From positions 1 through 6,173 of the forward strand of contig VAYE01000105.1 of assembly GCA_005883235.1 (NCBI GenBank): a DNA stretch of 6,173 nt, given 5' to 3'. Position numbers and translations under genes: made by a program. Source of the DNA: Actinomycetota bacterium. GTDB taxonomy: Bacteria; Actinomycetota; Thermoleophilia; Gaiellales; Gaiellaceae. Every line of letters starts with the position of its first letter. The stretch's first letter is position 1. The notes below the pieces were generated by a model. It was not told where the DNA came from, did not search any database, and worked only from the letters and a program-made list of their open reading frames with translations. Below, one piece after another: positions 1 to 6,173 of the stretch.

Positions 1-1277
1 ATGATCGCGGCGCGAACGAGGCCGCCGCCGATCCTTGTCAGCGGCTCCGGCGGGAGGCGCGGGACGCGTCGCGTCGCGAGCGGAAGCGACGTCCACTCGT
101 CGTCGCGGCCCGTCGCCAGCGAGCCGAGGATCTGTCCGCCGAGCCAGCTCGGCCCCACGCCGTGACCGGAGTAGCCGGCGCCGTAGTGGATCCGCGCGCC
201 GGGGACGGTGCCGAAGAACGGCAGGTGGTCGGCCGACACGTCGATCGGTCCTCCCCATGCGCGCTCGACCCGCGCCTCGGCGAGGTCCGGGAGGAGCCGT
301 CGCAGGCCGGCCTCGGCGCGCGCCGCCGTGGCGCGGTCGCGCGAGAAGCGCTCGTCGACCCGCCCGCCGTAGCCGATCGGCCCGGAGCCGCTCCCCATCA
401 GGACACGCCCGTCGTTCGTCGTCCGGAAGTAGTGCAGGAACATGCGCCCGTCGACGATCGCCTCGCCGCCCGTCCAGCCGATCCGCTCCACGAGCTCGGG
501 CACCGGCTCCGTGAGGACGACGTAGGAGCCGAAGTTCGTGACGCGGCCGCGCAGAGGCCGCCAGCCGGTCATCCAGGCGTTCGTCGCGACGACGATCTCC
601 GGCGCGCGGACACGCCCGCGCGGCGTCGTCAGCTCGCCCGGCTCGATCCGCACCACGGGCGTCCGCTCGTGCAGCTCCGCGCCGCGCCGTACGGCCGACC
701 GCAGCGCCCGCACGAGGCGAGCCGGCTGCACGGTCGCGCCCTCGCGGAAGTAGACGCCCTTGCGGAAGACCGGGGACCGGATCCGCTCCGCCAGCTCCTG
801 GCGTCCGAGCGGAACGGCCTCGTCCTCGACGCCGAGCGCGCCCGCCGCCTCGACGGCCCGGTCGACCGCCTCGTCCTGTGCGGGCGCCGCGGAGACCTTC
901 AGCATCCCGCCCTCCCGCAGCCACACGTCGTCCTCGAGCGCGCGGACGGCGGGGATGATCCGCTCGGCGGCCCGGACGACCTCGAGCGCGCCCCCGTCTC
1001 CCAGCACCTCCCGTACGGCCGCGAGCGCCGCCCAGTAGCCGTGACAGAAGCCTCCGTTCCGCCCGCTCGGCCCGGCGCCGCAGGCCTCCGCCTCCAGCAC
1101 GACGACCCGTGCCGCCGGCTCGCGCTCGCGCACGGCCAGCGCCGTCCAGAGCCCGGTGTAGCCGCCGCCCACGACGGCCACGTCCGCCTCGGCGTCACCC
1201 TCGAGCGGCGGCGCCTCCTCGACCTCCCCCGCCTCGTCGAGCCACCAGGGCGGGAGACGGGGCTCTACGCCGTCGAC
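1..1277 (-). CDS. FAD-dependent amine oxidoreductase, PuuB/DadA-like (DAO family), 3' end outside window
   Basis: The frame is open from about 1277 down to the window edge (about 425 codons) with no stop, so the C-terminus is cut off; E. coli PuuB has about 426 residues, so probably only a short tail is missing. Reading the minus strand, a dinucleotide-binding motif VAVVGGGYTGLWTA begins near residue 33, followed by VVVLEAE, then GPSGRNGG, a middle substrate domain with VLMGSGSGPIGYGG, and the late FAD-contacting motif GYSGHGVGPS. This order is typical of the DAO flavoproteins that include gamma-glutamylputrescine oxidase. Such enzymes oxidise a C-N bond and pass electrons to O2, giving aldehyde or keto acid, ammonia or amine, and H2O2. 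The location next to pot genes suggests a polyamine-derived substrate; no glutamylputrescine synthetase is visible here, so the substrate is open. Start is uncertain: the first canonical in-frame start is GTG at 1181, at the edge of the Rossmann strand, but conserved-looking sequence (RLPPWWLDEAG) precedes it. I extend to 1277, 5 nt after an AGGAGG, where the codon is GTC. Confidence 0.88.
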
Positions 1278-2119
1278 GCGGGCCTCCTCGCGCGCGCCGC
1301 ACGCGTGTTCTGGAACACGATGTTCACGAGCATCCCGCCGACGGCGACGACGAAGATCGCCGTCCCGATGACGTTGATCTGCGGCGGGAGCGCCACCCGG
1401 GCCGCGCCCCAGACGAACAGGGGGAACGTGGTCGTCGAGCCGGAGTTGAAGTACGTGATCACGAAGTCGTCGACCGAGAGCGCGAACGCGAGCAGCCCCG
1501 CCGCCATGATCCCGGGCGCGATCAGCGGCAACGTCACCTTCTGGAAGGTCGTCCACTCGTTCGCGCCGAGGTCCATCGCCGCCTCCTCGAGGTGCCGGTC
1601 GAAGCCGACGAGCCGCGCCTTCACCGTCACGACGACGTAGCTGATGTTGAACATCACGTGCGCGATGAAGATGGTCAGGAAGCCGAGCACGACCCCGCGC
1701 CCGACGAAGAGGGCGAGCAGCGACGCTCCCATCACGACCTCGGGGGTGGTCATCGGCATGAAGATGAGGAGGTTCGTGAGCCCGCTGCCCTTGAAGCGGT
1801 AGCGGACGAGGGCGAGGGCGATCAACGTCCCGAGAGCGGTCGCGACGAGGCTCGAGAGGATCGCGATCTCGATGCTGACCTTGAGCGCGCCGGACAGGCC
1901 CGGGTAGTTCAGCGGGTGGGTCCAGTTGGTGAGCGTGAACCCCTGCCAGGTGTAGTTGAACCGGCCCGCCGGGTTGTTGAACGAGAAGAGGACGACGACG
2001 GCGATCGGTAGGAACAGGTACACGAGCGCGAGCCCGGCGTAGACGGTCAGGACGTAGTTCCGGATCCAGCCCAGGCCGAGGCTGCGCCGGCGCGGAAGCG
2101 CTTGGGCGAGCGTCGTCAT
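1265..2119 (-). CDS. potC: Polyamine ABC transporter permease PotC
   Basis: This 284-residue inner-membrane permease is the second half of the transmembrane channel for spermidine/putrescine-type import. Hydrophobic segments are visible near residues 23-46, 79-105, 116-137, 143-165, 199-220 and 248-268, fitting the six-helix plan of the family. The EAA loop that docks on the ATPase is intact: EAAMDLGANEW at 179-189 with its conserved glycine at 185, followed by LPLIAPGI. The late motif ALSVDDFVITYF (213-224) is characteristic of PotC rather than PotB. The ATG is at 2117-2119 and overlaps the potB stop as ATGA, so translation is probably coupled; a GGAG lies 11 nt upstream. The stop is TAG at 1265-1267. 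The tail is basic (TRAARARRP), and its two adjacent AGG codons form a Shine-Dalgarno-like sequence for the next gene. Confidence 0.95.
   Translation of the reverse strand: MTTLAQALPRRRSLGLGWIRNYVLTVYAGLALVYLFLPIAVVVLFSFNNPAGRFNYTWQGFTLTNWTHPLNYPGLSGALKVSIEIAILSSLVATALGTLIALALVRYRFKGSGLTNLLIFMPMTTPEVVMGASLLALFVGRGVVLGFLTIFIAHVMFNISYVVVTVKARLVGFDRHLEEAAMDLGANEWTTFQKVTLPLIAPGIMAAGLLAFALSVDDFVITYFNSGSTTTFPLFVWGAARVALPPQINVIGTAIFVVAVGGMLVNIVFQNTRAARARRPASTA
1283..1288 (-). promoter_or_regulatory. AGGAGG Shine-Dalgarno-like site for the FAD oxidoreductase
   Basis: A perfect AGGAGG lies inside the potC tail and is made of two adjacent AGG arginine codons. The 13 other arginines of potC all use CGN codons, so this choice looks selected. 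It ends 5 nt before GTC (1277-1275) and 14 nt before GTA (1268-1266), both in the oxidoreductase frame; neither is a normal start codon. Confidence 0.6.
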
Positions 2120-2970
2120 CCGGTGAGCTTCTCCGTCCCGAGGATGCGCGCGTAGGCGAGGACGCCGATCAGGATCGTCGCCATCAAGACGAACGAGAGC
2201 GCGGCCGCCGACGGGTAGTCGCGGACGGACAGGAACTGCGACTGGATGACGTTGCCGATCATGTACTGCTTCGGCGTCCCGAGCAGCTGGGCGTTGATGA
2301 AGTCGCCGGCCGCGGGGATGAACGTCAGCAGCGTCCCCGCGAAGATCCCGGGCAGCGAGAGCGGCAGCGTCACGCGCAGGAATGCCTTCCACCGCGACGC
2401 GTAGAGGTCCTGCGCCGCCTCGATCAGCCGCCCGTCGATCTGCTCCAGCGAGACGTAGAGCGGCAGGACCATGAAGGGCAGGAAGTTGTAGGTGATCCCC
2501 GCGATCACGGCGATCGAGGTCGCGAGCAGCCGGCCGTTCGAACCCAGCACGTGTATCTGCCGGAGCGTCCGCGCGACGACGCCGTCGTCGGCGAGGATCG
2601 TCTCCCAGGCGAGCGTCCTGATCAGGTACGTGACGAAGAAGGGCGCGATGACGAACAGCAGGAAGAGGTTCTTCCAGCGCCCGCCGCGAAAGGCGATCCA
2701 GTACGCGAGGGGGTAGCTCGCGACGAGGGCGATCACGGTCGCGAGCCCCGAGTACTCGAACGAGCGGACGAACTGGACGTGGTAGAGCGAGATCGCGTCG
2801 TGGAAGTTCCCCCAGGCCCACTTGAACGTGAAGAGGGGGAAGAGCCCCTGCTCGAGCGAGGTCTTCCCGAGGTACACCATCGGGACGAGGAAGAAGACGG
2901 CGAGCCACGCCATCCCGGGCCCGAGCAGGAGGTACGGCGTCAGCCACCGGTGGCGATGAAGGAAAGCCAC
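2116..2970 (-). CDS. potB: Polyamine ABC transporter permease PotB
   Basis: This 284-residue inner-membrane permease is the partner of PotC. The first hydrophobic segment (12-35, with LLLGPGMAWLAVFFLVP) is followed by segments near 74-93, 101-120, 149-172, 204-222 and 256-274. The ATPase-docking loop is EAAQDLYASRW (184-194) followed by TLPLSLPGIFAG; the glycine usual at the seventh position of the EAA motif is tyrosine here. RTLAWETIL (118-126) and NFLPFMVLPLY (162-172) are typical of PotB-like proteins. The start is taken as GTG at 2968-2970 because AAAGG sits 8 nt upstream (2979-2983) and no ATG, GTG or TTG occurs in frame between it and the gap; the next internal ATG is codon 20, inside the first membrane helix. 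The TGA stop (2116-2118) overlaps potC as ATGA. It is the only pot gene here not overlapping its upstream neighbour. Confidence 0.94.
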   Translation of the reverse strand: MAFLHRHRWLTPYLLLGPGMAWLAVFFLVPMVYLGKTSLEQGLFPLFTFKWAWGNFHDAISLYHVQFVRSFEYSGLATVIALVASYPLAYWIAFRGGRWKNLFLLFVIAPFFVTYLIRTLAWETILADDGVVARTLRQIHVLGSNGRLLATSIAVIAGITYNFLPFMVLPLYVSLEQIDGRLIEAAQDLYASRWKAFLRVTLPLSLPGIFAGTLLTFIPAAGDFINAQLLGTPKQYMIGNVIQSQFLSVRDYPSAAALSFVLMATILIGVLAYARILGTEKLTG

Positions 2971-2978
2971 GTTCCGGA

Positions 2979-2983
2979 CCTTT
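2979..2983 (-). promoter_or_regulatory. Ribosome binding site of potB
   Basis: AAAGG on the minus strand ends 8 nt before the GTG at 2968-2970. It supports this GTG over the internal ATG at codon 20 and shows that potB can be translated independently of potD. Confidence 0.6.
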
Positions 2984-2985
2984 AT

Positions 2986-3001
2986 GCGCCGACTAAGGCG
3001 C
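2986..3001 (-). repeat. Small hairpin just upstream of potB RBS
   Basis: GCGCC (2986-2990) and GGCGC (2997-3001) form a perfect 5-bp stem with a 6-nt loop. It ends two bases before the AAAGG of potB, so it could affect access of ribosomes to potB. A stem this short can arise by chance in GC-rich DNA. Confidence 0.35.
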
Positions 3002-3018
3002 GGCTTGCGGTGCCGACA

Positions 3019-3056
3019 TTCAGGACGTGCGGGCTCCGCCCGCGCGTCCGTCTGAA
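3019..3056 (-). promoter_or_regulatory. Intercistronic stem-loop between potD and potB
   Basis: The two arms pair as TTCAG (3019-3023) with CTGAA (3052-3056), GACG (3024-3027) with CGTC (3045-3048), and GCGGGC (3029-3034) with GCCCGC (3038-3043). There is one mismatch (3028/3044), a 3-nt bulge (3049-3051) and a 3-nt loop (3035-3037), giving 15 pairs in all. In the transcript it lies 27 nt after the potD stop and 48 nt before the potB start. No U-run follows, so it is not a standard intrinsic terminator. By analogy with hairpins after other binding-protein genes, it may protect the potD end of the mRNA or reduce read-through so that PotD is made in excess over the permeases. The structure is seen; the role is inferred. 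Confidence 0.65.
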
Positions 3057-3082
3057 ACGACCGGTCGATCCGTTCATGTCAC

Positions 3083-4252
3083 TCAGGCACCGATGAGCGC
3101 CTGGAACTGCTGCTTGTAGCTCTTGTTGTTGACGGCCTTCGAGTCGATCTGGTGGGCGTTGTCGAGCATCTTCTTCGTCGGGAAGATGAGGTGGTTGTTC
3201 GCGACCTTCGGATCGGTCTTCCGGAGCACCTTGTCGGCCCCGGTGACCGGGCAGATGTAGTTGACGTAGTCCTCGACCTCGGCCGCGATCTTGGGCTCGT
3301 AGTAGAAGTTCATGTAGGTCGAGGCCGTGTAGACGTTGCCGCCCTTCGGGATGAGCATGTTGTCGGTCCAGATCATCCCGCCCGTGGTCGGCTGCACCCA
3401 CTTCAGGCCCGGGTGGTCGGCCTGGAGCTGGACGAGGTCGCCCGACCAGGCGAAGCACGCGTAGACGTCGCCCTTCGCGAGGAGCGGAGCGTAGTCGTTG
3501 CCCGTGAACTGGCGGATCTGGCCGGAGTCGACGGCCTTCTTGATCGTCTTGACGGCCTTGTCGAAGCCCGCTTTCGTCACGTGCGAGGGGTCGTCGCCGT
3601 TCGCCAGCATGACGAGCCCGATCGAGTCGCCGAACTCCGTCAGCAGCGTGACCTTGCCCTTGAGCTTCTTGTCCGTGAGCAGCTGCTCGACGGAGTTGAT
3701 CTCGCCGCCGACCTTGTCCGGGTTGTAGCCGATCCCGGTCATCCCGGACTGCCACGGGAGGCTGTAGTCGCGGTGCGGGTCCCAGCTCGGGTGCTGCTGC
3801 GCCGGGAGGAGGTTCTTCATGTTCGGGATCGCCGACTTGTCGAGCTTCTCGAGCCAGCCGAGCTGGATCATGCGAGCCGGCAGGCCGGACGAGTCGGTGA
3901 GGACGATGATGTCGCGGTGGATCGACTGTCCCTGCGAGAGCGGGCCCTCGATCTTCCCGAAGTACTGGTCGTTGTCGTTGATGTCCTCGACGTAGCTGAT
4001 CTTCACGCCCGTCTGCTTCGTGAACTGGTCGAGCGACGGGTGCTTCTTCGTCTTCGGGTTGATGTCGATGTAGAGCGGCCAGTTCGAGAAGTTGAGCGTC
4101 TTCGCGAGCTGCTTCTGCCCGCCCGAGCTGCCGGTCGTGGCGGCGCTCTTGCCGCCGCCGCACGCGGCCAGGAAGCCGGGCAGGGTCAGGGCCGCACCGC
4201 CGACGGCCGCTCGTTCGAGCAGCTGGCGTCGGGTGAGCTCTTGGTCGATCAT
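3083..4252 (-). CDS. potD: Spermidine/putrescine-binding lipoprotein PotD, Tat-type signal
   Basis: This is the 389-residue extracytoplasmic substrate-binding protein of the importer. The N-terminus has a twin-arginine motif (LTRRQLL, R8-R9), a hydrophobic stretch, and a lipobox LAAC ending at Cys31, so the mature protein is probably a Tat-exported lipoprotein anchored at Cys31. A Gly/Ser/Thr linker (32-47) follows. The fold then matches E. coli PotD by eye: LNFSNWPLYI (53-62), FTKQTGVKISY (77-87), SLPWQSGMTGIGYN (164-177), FAWSGD (267-272) and GGMIWTDNMLIP (291-302). W269, W295 and D297 occupy positions of ligand-contacting residues in E. coli PotD (W229, W255, D257), whereas the central acidic pair (D168/E171) is not clearly conserved around TEFGDS (205-210). 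The ATG at 4250-4252 has GGAGG 7 nt upstream and overlaps the potA stop as ATGA. Polyamine-type ligand is likely; which amine is unknown. Confidence 0.95.
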   Translation of the reverse strand: MIDQELTRRQLLERAAVGGAALTLPGFLAACGGGKSAATTGSSGGQKQLAKTLNFSNWPLYIDINPKTKKHPSLDQFTKQTGVKISYVEDINDNDQYFGKIEGPLSQGQSIHRDIIVLTDSSGLPARMIQLGWLEKLDKSAIPNMKNLLPAQQHPSWDPHRDYSLPWQSGMTGIGYNPDKVGGEINSVEQLLTDKKLKGKVTLLTEFGDSIGLVMLANGDDPSHVTKAGFDKAVKTIKKAVDSGQIRQFTGNDYAPLLAKGDVYACFAWSGDLVQLQADHPGLKWVQPTTGGMIWTDNMLIPKGGNVYTASTYMNFYYEPKIAAEVEDYVNYICPVTGADKVLRKTDPKVANNHLIFPTKKMLDNAHQIDSKAVNNKSYKQQFQALIGA

Positions 4253-5370
4253 GGGGATCCCTCCGTGGAATCGACGACGAAGGTCGCGTCCGGACTCCAG
4301 CTCAGCGTGAGCCGGTCGCCCGGAGCCGCCCCCTCGGCTCCCGGCCGGACGTTCTGGACGTAGACGGTCAGCCTGCCGCTGCCGGTCTCGACGATGTACT
4401 GGGTCGCCACTCCGACGTACGCGCTTTCGGCGACGGCGCCGGCGAGGGTGTTCGCCTCGTCGCCGTCGATGCGGATCTTCTCCGGGCGGATGCCGACGGC
4501 GACGCGCCCGGAGCGGGCGCGGAGCGCCTCGGCGGGAACGTGCACCAGCGTCCCGTCGTCCAGGCGCACGCTGTCCTCTCCGGCCTTCGTGCCCGGCAGG
4601 AGGTTCGAGACGCCGAGAAACCCTGCGACGAACGGCGTCTCGGGCCGCTCGTAGAGCTCGTCGGGCGAGCCGAGCTGCTCGATCCGGCCCTTGTCCATGA
4701 CCGCGATCCGGTCGGCCATCGTCATCGCCTCCTCCTGGTCGTGCGTGACGTGGATGAACGTGATGCCGATCTCGTGCTGGATGCGCTTCAGGAAGAGCTG
4801 CATCTGCTTCCGGAGCTTGAGGTCGAGGGCGCCGAGCGGCTCGTCGAGGAGCAGCACGCGGGGGCTGCAGACGAGCGCGCGCGCAAGGGCCACCCGCTGC
4901 TGCTGGCCGCCCGAGAGCTGGCGCGGCTTCCGACGCTCCATCCCCTCCAGCTCGACGAGCCGCAGGATCTCGAGCACGCGGCCGCCGAGCGTCTTCCGCC
5001 CCGCGCCCTGCCGCCGCAGGCCGAAGGCGACGTTCTCGAAGATCGAGAGGTGCGGGAAGAGGGCGTACGACTGGAAGACGGTGTTCACGTCGCGGCGGTA
5101 CGGCGGCTGACCCGTCACGTCGCGCTCGCCGAGGTAGATCGTCCCGTCGCTCGGCTCCTCGAAGCCGCCGATCATGCGCAGCGTCGTCGTCTTGCCGCAG
5201 CCCGAGGGGCCGAGAAGGGCGAAGAAGCTGCCCTGCTCGATCTCGAGCGAGAGGTCGTCCACGGCGACGACGTCGTCGAACCGCTTCGTGACGCTCTCGA
5301 GGCGGACGTCGACGACCTTCGCGGCGGCCGGCGGTGCCTTGGGCGGGGCGGTTTGCGGCTCGACGGCCAT
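4249..5370 (-). CDS. potA: Polyamine ABC transporter ATP-binding protein PotA
   Basis: This 373-residue cytoplasmic ATPase powers the importer. All nucleotide-binding motifs are present: Walker A GPSGCGKTT (54-62), Q-loop Q100, signature LSGGQ (152-156), Walker B LLLDE (173-177), D-loop GALD (180-183) and switch histidine H210 in VTHDQEEA. YALFPHL and the DLKLRKQMQ stretch are typical of the CysA/PotA/MalK branch, and the region after about residue 290 (GIRPEKIRI onward) is a TOBE-type regulatory domain. An Ala/Pro-rich leader (2-17) precedes the first beta strand. The ATG at 5368-5370 shares one base with the aminotransferase stop (TGATG), so coupled translation is likely; a GGGGAG lies 11 nt upstream. 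The frame stays open upstream of this ATG, but that stretch is the aminotransferase read out of frame. The stop overlaps potD as ATGA. Confidence 0.96.
   Translation of the reverse strand: MAVEPQTAPPKAPPAAAKVVDVRLESVTKRFDDVVAVDDLSLEIEQGSFFALLGPSGCGKTTTLRMIGGFEEPSDGTIYLGERDVTGQPPYRRDVNTVFQSYALFPHLSIFENVAFGLRRQGAGRKTLGGRVLEILRLVELEGMERRKPRQLSGGQQQRVALARALVCSPRVLLLDEPLGALDLKLRKQMQLFLKRIQHEIGITFIHVTHDQEEAMTMADRIAVMDKGRIEQLGSPDELYERPETPFVAGFLGVSNLLPGTKAGEDSVRLDDGTLVHVPAEALRARSGRVAVGIRPEKIRIDGDEANTLAGAVAESAYVGVATQYIVETGSGRLTVYVQNVRPGAEGAAPGDRLTLSWSPDATFVVDSTEGSP
4260..4264 (-). promoter_or_regulatory. Ribosome binding site of potD
   Basis: GGAGG on the minus strand lies 7 nt before the potD ATG and inside the last codons of potA. 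With the ATGA overlap it fixes the potD start and suggests strong, coupled translation of the binding protein. Confidence 0.75.
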
Positions 5371-6173
5371 CAGCGCATGCGCTCCCCGGCCTCGGTGAGG
5401 ACGTCGCCGAGGATGCTCACGATCTCGTCGAACTCCTGCTGCCCGGCGACGAGCGGCGGCGAGATCTGGATGACGGGGTCGCCACGATCGTCGGCGCGGC
5501 AGATGAGGCCCGCCTCGAACAACCTCGGCGACAGAAATCCCCGCAAGAGCGTCTCGCACTCGTCGTCGTCGAAGGTCGCGCGCGTCTCCTTGTCTTTCAC
5601 GAGCTCGAGCGCGTAGAAGAACCCGGTGCCGCGGAGGTCGCCGACGATCGGCAGGTCGACCAGCTGCGCGAGCGTCTTGCGGAACCGGTTCTGCTGCTCG
5701 GCGACGTGCTCGACGACGCGCTCGCGCTTCATGATCTCGAGGTTCTTCAGCGCGATCGCCGCCTGCACGGGATGGCCGCCGAACGTGATGCCGTGCGTGT
5801 ACATCCTCGTCGACTCGAGAAACGGCTCCATCACCGTGTTCGTCGCGACGACGCCGCCGATCGACGCGTAGGCCGAGGAGAGGCCCTTCGCGATCGTGAT
5901 CAGGTCCGGCCGGATGTCGTACTTCTCCGACCCGAACCACGCGCCGAGGCGGCCGAAGCCGGTGATCACCTCGTCGGCGCAGAGGAGGATCTCGTAGCGG
6001 TCGCAGAGCTCCCGGACGCCGGCGAAGTATCCGGCCGGAGGCGTGAACGAGCCGCCGGCGTTCTGCACCGGCTCGAAGATCACCATGCAGATCGTCTCTG
6101 GCCCTGCCGCTTCGATCGTGTGCTCGAGCTCGTCGAGCAGGAGGCGCGTGAACTCCTCCTCCGTCTCCTCCGT
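5370..6173 (-). CDS. Class III PLP-dependent aminotransferase, 5' end outside window
   Basis: The frame is open from the window edge (6173) to a TGA at 5370-5372, giving the C-terminal 267 residues; family members usually have about 430-470, so roughly the first 170-200 are missing. In window numbering, EPVQNAGG (35-42) is followed by ADEVITGFGR (66-75), where D67 should contact the PLP ring nitrogen. K96 in TIAKGLSS should form the Schiff base. HGITFGGHPVQAA (127-139) and RGTGF (181-185) are standard class III landmarks. Such enzymes transfer a terminal amino group from omega-amino acids or diamines to pyruvate or 2-oxoglutarate. Placement directly before, and coupled to, potA argues for a polyamine or a breakdown product as donor, as with SpuC-type putrescine-pyruvate aminotransferases; GABA or another omega-amino acid is equally possible. 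The N-terminus, which would help define specificity, is not visible. Confidence 0.93.
   Translation of the reverse strand, partial: TEETEEEFTRLLLDELEHTIEAAGPETICMVIFEPVQNAGGSFTPPAGYFAGVRELCDRYEILLCADEVITGFGRLGAWFGSEKYDIRPDLITIAKGLSSAYASIGGVVATNTVMEPFLESTRMYTHGITFGGHPVQAAIALKNLEIMKRERVVEHVAEQQNRFRKTLAQLVDLPIVGDLRGTGFFYALELVKDKETRATFDDDECETLLRGFLSPRLFEAGLICRADDRGDPVIQISPPLVAGQQEFDEIVSILGDVLTEAGERMR

Larger units (their letters stand above)
2971..3082 (-). other. 112-nt gap between potD and potB
   Basis: This is the only intergenic stretch of any size in the window. It holds a strong imperfect stem-loop (3019-3056), a small hairpin (2986-3001), a 10-bp palindrome CGACCGGTCG (3058-3067), and the potB ribosome binding site. 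I see no clear -35/-10 pair and no open reading frame with coding character. Confidence 0.8.

Noticed and set aside
162..1640. Long plus-strand open frame (492 codons)
   Set aside because: It is antisense in register with the oxidoreductase and the end of potC, has low-complexity Arg/Pro/Ala/Asp composition, and shows no family motifs. High GC explains the lack of stops.
1109..2011. Plus-strand open frame rich in Arg, Asp and Glu
   Set aside because: It lies opposite potC and the start of the oxidoreductase; the charged low-complexity product is typical of antisense frames in GC-rich genes.
2120..2947. In-frame minus-strand extension upstream of potC
   Set aside because: It is potB read out of frame. 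The ATG at 2119 with the ATGA overlap is the natural potC start.
3019..3056. Rho-independent terminator after potD
   Set aside because: No U-run follows the stem, and potB and potC, needed for the same transporter, lie directly downstream.
3152..4363. Long plus-strand open frame (403 codons)
   Set aside because: It lies opposite potD, which has a clear signal peptide and conserved motifs. The plus-strand product is repetitive Val/Leu/Arg/Asp without a recognisable domain.
4540..5616. Plus-strand open frame opposite potA and the aminotransferase
   Set aside because: It is a shadow of two well-supported minus-strand genes and has no motifs of its own.
5371..5940. In-frame minus-strand extension upstream of potA
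   Set aside because: It is the aminotransferase read out of frame. PotA homology begins only after the ATG at 5370.
1..6173. A wholly new biological system
   Set aside because: All six genes fit well-known families and a coherent polyamine uptake and breakdown operon; no unexplained coding region, repeat array or mobile element remains.

Overview
The window is a compact stretch of very GC-rich bacterial DNA in which every supported gene lies on the minus strand. Read in the direction of transcription (from 6173 down to 1), it holds a class III PLP-dependent aminotransferase (5' end cut off by the window), then potA, potD, potB and potC, which together make a complete spermidine/putrescine-type ABC importer, and then an FAD-dependent amine oxidoreductase of the PuuB/DadA-like family (3' end cut off). 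The high GC with C/G-ending codons, the Tat-type lipoprotein signal on PotD and the residue texture of the proteins suggest a high-GC actinobacterium, possibly a soil Thermoleophilia/Gaiellales-type lineage. That placement is inference and cannot be proved from this window.

Layout: 6173-5370 is the aminotransferase, whose stop overlaps the potA start as TGATG. 5370-4249 is potA, whose stop overlaps potD as ATGA. 4252-3083 is potD. A 112-nt intergenic gap (3082-2971) carries a strong stem-loop and a second small hairpin. 2970-2116 is potB (GTG start), overlapping potC as ATGA. 2119-1265 is potC. From about 1277 downward is the FAD oxidoreductase, which appears to overlap the end of potC. No RNA genes, mobile elements, CRISPR arrays or convincing terminators are visible, and no non-coding stretch exceeds 112 nt.

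The genes make sense as one operon for uptake and breakdown of polyamines or related amines. PotD captures the substrate outside the membrane, PotB and PotC form the channel, PotA powers import, and the aminotransferase and flavin oxidoreductase are placed to remove amino groups from the imported compound. The substrate is inferred from family and context.

I found no clearly new biological system. The points most worth a second look are regulatory. The oxidoreductase has no canonical start codon where its conserved N-terminus begins, although a perfect AGGAGG (made of the only two AGG arginine codons in potC) sits just upstream. A long imperfect stem-loop separates the binding-protein gene from the permease genes.
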